From IMG/VR virus record IMGVR_UViG_3300042731_003843, positions 1 to 21,150 of that record: DNA of 21,150 nt. One strand, 5' to 3'. Below the pieces are notes generated by a model that saw only the letters and a list, made by a program, of their open reading frames with translations, was not told the DNA's origin and made no database searches. Origin of the DNA: a virus. A program made the translations under genes and the position numbers. This document shows positions 16,408 to 21,150 of this stretch, piece after piece. Position 1 is the stretch's first letter, and the number at the start of each line of letters is the position of its first letter.

Positions 16408-17350
16408 TATCGAAACAACTATTAGAAAAAGTGTTTTAGAGATTGATCTCATTAACAGTCTCGTGATTGATGCTACTAGTACGCTTATATTACCTAATAA
16501 CACAAAGGTCAATCAACCAATTCAAATCCTTCCTGATATTATGGAAAGATTTAAGACAGAGGTTGTCGGTGACACATTTCATATGGAAGGTGATGAACTA
16601 CAGTATGCTATTTTCTATAGCGATGATACTGCACTTATTCAACGTAAAAAGTTAAAGTATGATTTTGCGACAAATTCATCAACTGAAGTGCAGTATATTT
16701 TCAATGGTGCTACGCAAGAGCAAATTTTGGCACTAAAAGAGAGAGTGACACAACTAGTTGATGCTTCTGGTGTTATTAGAGAGCAGCAGATTAAAGAGAA
16801 GATCGTTAAAATTTCTGAAGAGCGACTATTTTATGATGCCAAGATGAATAAAAGGTTGGAAGAAAGAAAAGCGATGCTGAAGGGTTCTGACTGGCGTGTA
16901 CTTCCTGACATTGAAGATTCTTACGAAGGTGAGAAAGAGATGTGGAAGAAGTGGAGAAAAACACTTCGTGAAATGGACGTGTTCACTGCTACATATGATG
17001 ACACTCTTGCTCTCTTCAAAGCACTTCATAATATGAAGTGGCCAATCGATCCATCAATCTTTAAACAAGTGTTTCCAGATGGTTTAGATGCAAATGGAAA
17101 TCCTATTGAGTATCTTGCAACAGATGATCAGTGGACAAAGAGAGACATTGACGCATCTAAAGACTATGTTGGTGATAGAATGGCTAGTGTCATTGAGTGG
17201 AGAGACAGATCGACTAATGCAAAGAGAAACGTATCACAATCTGTTCAGGATTTAATGAAACTGATGCGTTTGGAAGATTTCGTTGAAAATGGTATTGACT
17301 ATTCTGAATTTTACGATGAGGCAGATATAAATGATTTGGCAACTGAATGA
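16400..17350 (+). CDS. Tail-fibre-assembly-chaperone-like protein, 316 aa
   Basis: A central segment matches the phage tail (fibre) assembly chaperone pattern. SDW (163-165) is followed by LPDI (168-171), W182, WRKTLR (185-190) and, after a spacer, MKWPIDP (212-218). In the known family this appears as SDWt-x-lPD...W-x-x-YRq-x-LR...WP-x-P. Residues 105-160 are charged and probably form a long helix or coiled coil (QEQILALKERV...EERKAML). The N-terminus and the C-terminal 95 residues are not recognised. Family members help fold or trimerise tail fibres and are encoded next to them, which fits this position. The start overlaps the upstream oxygenase by 8 bp and the end overlaps the next oxygenase by 20 bp. 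The chaperone assignment is moderately confident; the remaining parts could have another role. Confidence 0.6.
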   Translation: MADIETTIRKSVLEIDLINSLVIDATSTLILPNNTKVNQPIQILPDIMERFKTEVVGDTFHMEGDELQYAIFYSDDTALIQRKKLKYDFATNSSTEVQYIFNGATQEQILALKERVTQLVDASGVIREQQIKEKIVKISEERLFYDAKMNKRLEERKAMLKGSDWRVLPDIEDSYEGEKEMWKKWRKTLREMDVFTATYDDTLALFKALHNMKWPIDPSIFKQVFPDGLDANGNPIEYLATDDQWTKRDIDASKDYVGDRMASVIEWRDRSTNAKRNVSQSVQDLMKLMRLEDFVENGIDYSEFYDEADINDLATE

Positions 17351-17978
17351 TGTTCTAACCACTGTCCAGTGTGACAATATACTCTCTGTATACCAAGAGC
17401 ATAGATTCCACTGTGGTAGTGACAGCAACCCCCGAGAGGGTGTAAAGAATACTAGCGTATTAGATTATGATGATCCAGATTATAAGAGATGTATTGCAAT
17501 ACTCTACCCTCTACTAAAAAAAGCAACAGCAGATCACCTAATCAGGAGAGCTGGACAACCATACTTTGTTTGGTATAAAACTGGTGGGTTCTATGATTGG
17601 CACTTGGATGCATTTCCTATCGCTGGTATTGCACCACACTATAGTATGACTATAGCTCTCAATGACCCTGATGAATATGAGGGTGGAGAGCTAGTTCTTC
17701 GTGTTGGTAATGTTGAAAAAGAAATAAAACCACCGAAAGGATCAATGATTTTATACAATACTGGTCTGTGGCATAAAGTCAATGAAGTCACTGCAGGTGA
17801 TAGAAAGGTTGTTGTTTGCTGGGCAGAGAGTTATGTTAAAGAGTCTGCCATGAGACAGAATATTATTGATCTTAAACTTGCAATCAATAATGTTGCTGCT
17901 GACATTACTCATGAGCAACTAGAGAAACTTGAGTCTGCAAGGATGAATATGATTAGAGAATATGTTGATAGACCATGA
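17331..17978 (+). CDS. PKHD-type 2-oxoglutarate/Fe(II) hydroxylase, 215 aa
   Basis: The pattern of PKHD-type hydroxylases (PiuC-like) is clear. FYDWHLDAF gives iron ligands H91 and D93. YSMTIALNDPDEYEGGELVL (104-123) is the characteristic central strand and turn. PPKGSMILYNTGLWHKVNEV gives the distal ligand H148, and GDRKVVVCWAES gives R158 for 2-oxoglutarate. The family tail SYVKESAMRQNII follows. Length is close to the usual size of about 225 aa. It overlaps the chaperone-like gene by 20 bp and the next gene by an ATGA. The reaction is O2- and 2-oxoglutarate-dependent hydroxylation of an unknown substrate. It differs enough in motif from the oxygenases at 15724 and 17975 that the three are not simple recent duplicates. 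Confidence 0.85.
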   Translation: MIWQLNDVLTTVQCDNILSVYQEHRFHCGSDSNPREGVKNTSVLDYDDPDYKRCIAILYPLLKKATADHLIRRAGQPYFVWYKTGGFYDWHLDAFPIAGIAPHYSMTIALNDPDEYEGGELVLRVGNVEKEIKPPKGSMILYNTGLWHKVNEVTAGDRKVVVCWAESYVKESAMRQNIIDLKLAINNVAADITHEQLEKLESARMNMIREYVDRP

Positions 17979-18511
17979 AATATACTACTAGCGACGTTGT
18001 ACAATATAATAACTTCTTTGATAAAGAAGATTTTCAAGAGATTCAAAACAAGACTGGATATGGATCTGCATGGAAATTCGGTCATACATCATATGGACAA
18101 GAGCATCCAGAGTATCGGTACTGTACACCATTCTGGAAGATTGATTTTGCTGAAGACACGTTCTTTAAAGATCACCTTCTAAATAAGATACAGGAGAAAC
18201 TAGAGACACGATTTAAACTACAGCATGTGTATGCCAATGGGCATACTTACGGTCAAGATGGGTCAATTCACGTTGATGCAAATACCGACAACGGAAGAAC
18301 ACTATTGTTATATCTAAATCCTAACTGGCATCCAATGCTAGGTGGGGCAACAAACTTCTACATCAACGACGGTGAAGTGCATAGTATCTTCCCCAAAGAG
18401 AATAAAGCAGTATTATTCCCTGGTCAAATACCACATTGTGCTGCACCGTGTACTAGAAACTTCAAAGGATTAAGAGTCACCATCGCCTGGAAACTGTTTA
18501 TCGATGATTAA
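17975..18511 (+). CDS. Third 2-oxoglutarate/Fe(II) oxygenase, 178 aa
   Basis: GSIHVDANTDNGRTLLLYLN supplies H99 and D101. WHPMLGGATNFYIN is the middle turn. VLFPGQIPHCAAP supplies the distal H154. FKGLRVTIAWKLF places R167 for 2-oxoglutarate binding. The double-stranded beta-helix core is thus complete in 178 residues, shorter than the other two. The conserved WHPMLGGATNFY and PHCAAPCTR phrases are typical of the compact phage and cyanobacterial 2OG-Fe(II) oxygenases. It starts by ATGA overlap with the PKHD-type gene and ends with an 8-bp overlap with the next gene. The substrate is unknown. Confidence 0.8.
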   Translation: MKYTTSDVVQYNNFFDKEDFQEIQNKTGYGSAWKFGHTSYGQEHPEYRYCTPFWKIDFAEDTFFKDHLLNKIQEKLETRFKLQHVYANGHTYGQDGSIHVDANTDNGRTLLLYLNPNWHPMLGGATNFYINDGEVHSIFPKENKAVLFPGQIPHCAAPCTRNFKGLRVTIAWKLFIDD

Positions 18512-18857
18512 CCAAAACTATCAGATCTACAATCTACAAGAGATTCTTGGACGCTATGCATTGGCGGCAGGTAAACCATTGGCGTTCATTAGAGTGACTG
18601 GGTGGAACAATAGCACTGATGTTGATGCTATCAATACATCTATTGCTACGTATACATCAATGCTGGAGACAGATCTTATTGCTGACATGAAAGAGTCGGA
18701 GTATGTGATTGTAGAACTTGAGCGACTAGACAAAGGTGTTCTAGAATACTTTGAAGATAACTTCCCAGAAAATCAAGCATCTGTTGCTAATCCAGAACTT
18801 TATGTGTTCTACGCATTATATAATGAAGACGGACAACTTATCGCATCGAACGAATGA
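18504..18857 (+). CDS. Conserved-looking hypothetical protein, 117 aa
   Basis: I do not recognise this protein. It has a mixed alpha/beta pattern with a central acidic helix (SMLETDLIADMKESEYVIV), a second helix (DKGVLEYFEDNF) and a final strand (ELYVFYALYNEDGQL). It has no Cys, signal peptide or membrane segment and is acidic overall. It overlaps the oxygenase upstream by 8 bp and the next gene by an ATGA, so it is translationally coupled to both. The position suggests a partner of the oxygenase or fibre module, but there is no motif evidence. Confidence 0.65.
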   Translation: MINQNYQIYNLQEILGRYALAAGKPLAFIRVTGWNNSTDVDAINTSIATYTSMLETDLIADMKESEYVIVELERLDKGVLEYFEDNFPENQASVANPELYVFYALYNEDGQLIASNE

Positions 18858-19849
18858 TCTTCTCCGACACTTACACAGTTAATGAAGTATACAGTGTATT
18901 GAGGCAGGAGCATCTATACACTAGTTCATCGATGCCATGGTTGTACACATCATTGAAAGATGTGAAGTATCAACCTGCATTAACAGATAGTGTTCGTAAC
19001 AAGTTGAATGAGATATTTGTTTTTAATTATCTCATTACTAGTGGCATGACTCCCCCTATCAAGAATGAAGAAAAACATCTTGTAGTCAATCATAATGGTG
19101 ATCAGCACCTGTCTTATGAGACGGTTGTGAATCTATGTTTCAATGATTTGTATCAGCAAGGAGGCAACTTCAAGTATTTGATCAACCAGACAAATACTTC
19201 GCACTTAAGTGATGTGTATGATAAAGGAGTAGAGGCTCTACTAAAACAGCATATTAACCCAGATGCACTCAAGAGTTGTCATACTACATCACACTTTTAT
19301 GGATACTTACATGATAGTTCTGGTACACCCATTGCTATCAAGATAGGGCAGTCGCAATCGTGGTCTGAATCTTTCAACCCCACTGGTAATGACCTGATGG
19401 ATAGACTCGTTGCACATTGCAATAGAAGTCCTCTATATCTCAAACCAGAAAAGATCTTCCATATTGATGGTAAAGAATCAATCAGGTTGAATTGTAAGTA
19501 TCCTGAAGCATTTTGGAGAGAGAGGAAGAGTATCAAAGAGGGTAGATCAAAATTCACACCTGAAATCAATTCACAAAAGATTGAGTTGAGACCAGAACAA
19601 ATCTCTAGACGACATCTGCATGGTTTATCATCTGCAGCGGGTGACTTCTTGACGGAAGATCAAGGACAATACATCTATAGTGTACTTCCTGATGCTCGTG
19701 AAAGAGTATATGATAATGGATATAGGAAAGGATTCCAGAACTTCAGACTTGACTTTGAGTTTGTGTTTGAGGATAATGAATTGGTAGATATTCTATTGTT
19801 TAGGAGGACACATCACCAGTTCGATGAGGTAGAGACCCTGATCCCTTGA
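18854..19849 (+). CDS. Hypothetical protein with a possible GIY-YIG/T5orf172-like segment, 331 aa
   Basis: This is a cytosolic-looking protein of unknown role. Residues 147-185 read FYGYLHDSSGTPIAIKIGQS...DLMDRLVAHC. This loosely matches the T5orf172 form of the GIY-YIG nuclease fold (aromatic-x-Y, a turn, then K-I-G-x-[ST], then R-L after a gap), with Y149/Y151, K163-I-G165 and R184 as candidate equivalents. No clear catalytic Glu can be assigned (E218 in KYPEAFW is possible). The N-terminal 140 residues are helical and the C-terminus (LDFEFVFEDNELVDILLFRR) is beta-rich. It starts by ATGA overlap and ends exactly at a strong promoter whose -35 box contains the stop codon. It could equally be an unrelated virion-associated protein. 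Confidence 0.6.
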   Translation: MIFSDTYTVNEVYSVLRQEHLYTSSSMPWLYTSLKDVKYQPALTDSVRNKLNEIFVFNYLITSGMTPPIKNEEKHLVVNHNGDQHLSYETVVNLCFNDLYQQGGNFKYLINQTNTSHLSDVYDKGVEALLKQHINPDALKSCHTTSHFYGYLHDSSGTPIAIKIGQSQSWSESFNPTGNDLMDRLVAHCNRSPLYLKPEKIFHIDGKESIRLNCKYPEAFWRERKSIKEGRSKFTPEINSQKIELRPEQISRRHLHGLSSAAGDFLTEDQGQYIYSVLPDARERVYDNGYRKGFQNFRLDFEFVFEDNELVDILLFRRTHHQFDEVETLIP

Positions 19850-19874
19850 CAACTATGGTCAACTGCTGTATGAT
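19846..19874 (+). promoter_or_regulatory. Sigma70-type promoter (TTGACA-17 bp-TATGAT)
   Basis: TTGACA (19846-19851) is a perfect -35 box. The spacer is exactly 17 bp, and TATGAT (19869-19874) is a 5-of-6 -10 box. Transcription should start near 19881, about 20 nt before the ATG at 19901. The -35 overlaps the stop codon of the 331-aa gene. This host-type promoter differs from the late elements upstream and likely drives the small-gene block. Confidence 0.75.
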
Positions 19875-19885
19875 TAGTCAGTTGA
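19846..19885 (+). repeat. Nested inverted repeats over the promoter (possible operator)
   Basis: TTGAC (19846-19850) pairs with GTCAA (19858-19862). TCAACTG (19859-19865) pairs perfectly with CAGTTGA (19879-19885), flanking the -10 box. The arms share the core GTCAA/TTGA(C), so a repressor could bind either. A chance origin is possible because the arms are short. Confidence 0.45.
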
Positions 19886-19900
19886 TCACCCCACTACATC

Positions 19901-20197
19901 ATGCAAGGTTCTCTGCCCGACCGCAGCACCCTGTCTGTCAAGGATGCTGCTGCTCTTGCCCCGTTCTTCGCTGCTCAACGCCCTCACGGTGCCATTCCTA
20001 CCCGCCAGGAACTCCGTGCGCGTGGTCTGCAGTCTAAAAAGCGTGAAGACTCTCTCAAGAACGTCTGTGACGCTTACAATGCTGTCTACCCTGGCAGTCT
20101 TGACTTCAGTGTAGTTGAACAGGCACGCAAGCGCAAGGCAGCAGAAGCAAAAGCAGAAAAACAACGTCTCAAGGAGGCAGCATGTACGAAGAGCTAA
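19901..20197 (+). CDS. GC-rich small basic protein, 98 aa
   Basis: I do not recognise this protein. The N-terminal half is Ala/Pro-rich (KDAAALAPFFAAQRPHG), the middle (TRQELRARGLQSKKRED) is basic, and the C-terminus (EQARKRKAAEAKAEKQRLKE) is a strongly charged helix that could bind nucleic acid or form a coiled coil. Base composition is unusual: two 60-nt stretches (19921-20040) carry 37 and 36 G/C, against 26 in 18901-18960. C-ending codons dominate, unlike the neighbours. It follows the sigma70-type promoter directly with no clear ribosome binding site. The stop overlaps the next gene by 16 bp. It may be early and highly expressed, or a recent acquisition from a higher-GC host. Confidence 0.75.
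   Translation: MQGSLPDRSTLSVKDAAALAPFFAAQRPHGAIPTRQELRARGLQSKKREDSLKNVCDAYNAVYPGSLDFSVVEQARKRKAAEAKAEKQRLKEAACTKS
20171..20177 (+). promoter_or_regulatory. Strong ribosome binding site (AAGGAGG)
   Basis: AAGGAGG lies 4 nt before the ATG at 20182, within the coding end of the 98-aa gene. It supports the overlapping start of the next gene. Confidence 0.7.
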
Positions 20198-20364
20198 ATT
20201 GTTTTGAGGAAGCACTCAAACACTTCGGAACTCGTGTTGAAGTTATCACTGCTATGGAGATGGCAAGGAGAATCTCTCCTGAAGATGCATATCAGATGAT
20301 CAAAGACGAACTCAAAGAAGTTAAAAAGTGCCGTAAACTGTTCAATAGTAAGGAGCAATGCTAA
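20182..20364 (+). CDS. Small helical hypothetical protein, 60 aa
   Basis: The protein is unrecognised. It is almost entirely helix-forming (EEALKHFGTRVEVITAMEMA, then SPEDAYQMIKDELKEVKKC) with Cys at the N- and C-terminal ends. The start is supported by AAGGAGG at 20171-20177 and overlaps the upstream gene by 16 bp. Its stop shares an A with the next ATG (TAATG). It is part of the probable early operon from the promoter at 19846. Confidence 0.7.
   Translation: MYEELNCFEEALKHFGTRVEVITAMEMARRISPEDAYQMIKDELKEVKKCRKLFNSKEQC
20350..20355 (+). promoter_or_regulatory. Ribosome binding site (AAGGAG) deciding the 20364 start
   Basis: AAGGAG ends 8 nt before the ATG at 20364 but only 2 nt before the in-frame ATG at 20358, so 20364 is the better start. 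Confidence 0.6.
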
Positions 20365-20600
20365 TGTCACAATCCGAACCACGCCAACGCGACCCACAAG
20401 ATCCACTCTACGATCCCAACGATAAGTGGAATGAATATAAGGTAGACTTCCACGCTAATGAAACACACGCACCTGATGAGTGGGATCCAAAGACTGAAGG
20501 TAAGATCGCTGACCCACAAGAACGTCACAAAGACAAAGTTTTAGATAAGTTCTGTGATGATCATCCTGGTTCACCCATGTGTAAGGTGTTCGACGAGTAA
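20364..20600 (+). CDS. Small acidic hypothetical protein, 78 aa
   Basis: The protein is unrecognised, highly charged and Asp/Pro-rich (RDPQDPLYDPNDKWNEYKV; DEWDPKTEGKIADPQERHKD), probably largely unstructured. It ends with a two-cysteine tail FCDDHPGSPMCKVFDE. From memory, cyanophage and cyanobacterial small proteins often end with a similar C-x(4)-P-x(3)-C-[KR]-V-[YF] tail; this was not verified. The start at 20364 is chosen from the ribosome binding site spacing; starting at 20358 would add two residues. It is coupled to the 60-aa gene by a one-base overlap. Confidence 0.7.
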   Translation: MSQSEPRQRDPQDPLYDPNDKWNEYKVDFHANETHAPDEWDPKTEGKIADPQERHKDKVLDKFCDDHPGSPMCKVFDE

Positions 20601-20626
20601 TATATACAAACACTGACATTAAAACT

Positions 20627-20806
20627 ATGGACGATCTTAAACGACAGAAACGACTTGATGCTTTCAATTTGTTTTATGAATCTGTTCTGAAACCAGACCA
20701 TGAACTTCGTCAGGCAGCACATGAGCAACTGTGCTATCATGAGTTGATGGAATGGCGTGGTGACATCATTAGATACCTTGACGAGAGACGAAACTTTGAG
20801 CTCTGA
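20627..20806 (+). CDS. Short hypothetical protein, 59 aa
   Basis: An ATG frame, starting MDDLKRQKRLDAFNLFYESV and ending RYLDERRNFEL, fills the space between the 78-aa gene and the membrane peptide. It is helical and charged (ERR, KRQKR), with one Cys and several His (HELRQAAHEQLCYHELMEW). It follows a 26-bp gap with no obvious ribosome binding site. Its stop lies within the start of the next frame. It is accepted because otherwise 26 bp would become an unusual gap of more than 150 bp, and because its codon use matches the neighbours. Confidence 0.6.
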   Translation: MDDLKRQKRLDAFNLFYESVLKPDHELRQAAHEQLCYHELMEWRGDIIRYLDERRNFEL

Positions 20807-20945
20807 ACCACAGAATCCCACCGTGCCACTAGTGTTATCATTGGTGGCATGTTTCTTGTTTGGCATCAGTATCATTGTTGCTGGTTATTTCAAAGGCAAC
20901 ATGCATATTGAAGCAGTATATCACTCACTTCACAATTTCACATGA
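20796..20945 (+). CDS. Small single-pass membrane protein, about 49 aa (non-ATG start)
   Basis: A clear transmembrane helix (VPLVLSLVACFLFGISIIVA) follows a short polar N-terminus (SSEPQNPT), with a basic and polar C-terminus (KGNMHIEAVYHSLHNFT), so an N-out/C-in or N-in/C-out single pass is possible. There is no ATG before the helix. TTG at 20796 is preferred because it overlaps the upstream gene only slightly; GTG at 20757 or 20760 would give about 61-62 residues. The stop overlaps the next start (ATGA). Small membrane peptides are common in phage early or accessory blocks. The function is unknown. Confidence 0.55.
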   Translation: MSSEPQNPTVPLVLSLVACFLFGISIIVAGYFKGNMHIEAVYHSLHNFT

Positions 20946-21150
20946 AAGAGTTTGACTATGGACTGGATTACAAACAACTTGACTTCACAGATCCAGAGAC
21001 TCGCAAACTTTATCGTATTGGAAGGGGAGAGCAAGGAGTGCTACTGGTACGCCCTTACACTAACGACATTTGTGCTCACTGGCGCTTTGTAGATGAAACT
21101 ACTGCTCGCGACTCTTCTGCTAAGATATACCAAATGTTCCTTGGATTTAA
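20942..21150 (+). CDS. DUF4385 family protein, 3'-truncated by window edge
   Basis: The visible 69 residues match the N-terminal part of DUF4385 (usual length about 150 aa as I recall). FDYGLDYKQLDF is followed by YRIGRGEQGVLLVRPYTND (around residues 24-42), then HWRF and SSAKIYQMFLGF, all characteristic of the family. It starts by ATGA overlap with the membrane peptide. The function of DUF4385 is not established. It occurs in T4-like phages as well as in bacteria, and its presence supports the phage assignment. The end lies beyond the window. Confidence 0.75.
   Translation, partial: MKEFDYGLDYKQLDFTDPETRKLYRIGRGEQGVLLVRPYTNDICAHWRFVDETTARDSSAKIYQMFLGF

Noticed and set aside
17326-17333. TATAAATG as a late promoter
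   Set aside because: It overlaps the ATG at 17331 and so cannot serve that gene, and no gene starts at a suitable distance downstream.
19846-20037. A 63-residue frame starting at TTG 19846
   Set aside because: It overlaps the GC-rich 98-aa gene in another frame, has a Cys/Pro/Arg-rich out-of-frame look, and its start lies in the promoter.
20358-20363. ATG at 20358 as start of the 78-aa gene
   Set aside because: The ribosome binding site AAGGAG ends only 2 nt before it. ATG at 20364 has the proper 8-nt spacing.

Overview
The window looks like part of the genome of a T4-like contractile-tailed phage of marine picocyanobacteria (Synechococcus/Prochlorococcus cyanomyovirus). This is a judgement from gene content, not a database match. 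The supporting signs are: every gene lies on the + strand, packed with 1-4 bp overlaps or gaps; there is a very long beta-rich, Gly/Asn/Thr/Ser-rich virion protein, several tail-collar (short-tail-fibre-like) proteins, a cluster of phage-type 2-oxoglutarate/Fe(II) dioxygenases, T4-late-promoter-like TATAAATA variants, and AT-leaning base composition. A T4-like phage of another marine bacterium is a weaker alternative. No tRNA, integrase, CRISPR array, insertion sequence or minus-strand gene is supported. The longest non-coding gap is about 50 bp, so no stretch over 300 bp lacks a gene.

Region 1 (1-6433), virion fibres: the 3' part of a giant structural/fibre-like protein that enters from upstream of the window, followed with almost no spacing by two tail-collar-domain proteins (452 and 305 aa).

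Region 2 (6435-12551), an adhesin cassette array and the most striking part of the window: four tandem paralogues that share two Ig-like domains, a third beta domain and a 70-residue C-terminal module. Each has its own N-terminal head: two have glycine-rich heads, one has an Asp-rich DUF4114-like head, and one has a DUF5648-like head. Cys-bounded YGC...GSC motifs occur in the second and fourth. The natural reading is interchangeable host-recognition or surface-binding heads on a common attachment tail.

Region 3 (12589-15708): a 1039-aa protein with a partial and then four complete tandem beta-sandwich repeats, joined by a proline linker to a tail-collar domain. It probably has its own late promoter.

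Region 4 (15724-19849): a 2OG-Fe(II) oxygenase, a protein with a tail-fibre-assembly-chaperone-like segment, two more 2OG-Fe(II) oxygenases of different subtypes, and two uncharacterised proteins. Three oxygenases and a chaperone directly after the fibres suggest, by inference only, a module that folds and perhaps hydroxylates fibre proteins.

Region 5 (19846-21150): a very good sigma70-type promoter (TTGACA, 17 bp, TATGAT) with nested inverted repeats opens a run of small genes. These are a GC-rich basic protein, short proteins of unknown role, a single-pass membrane peptide and the start of a DUF4385 protein. This looks like a switch from late virion genes to early or host-takeover-type small genes.
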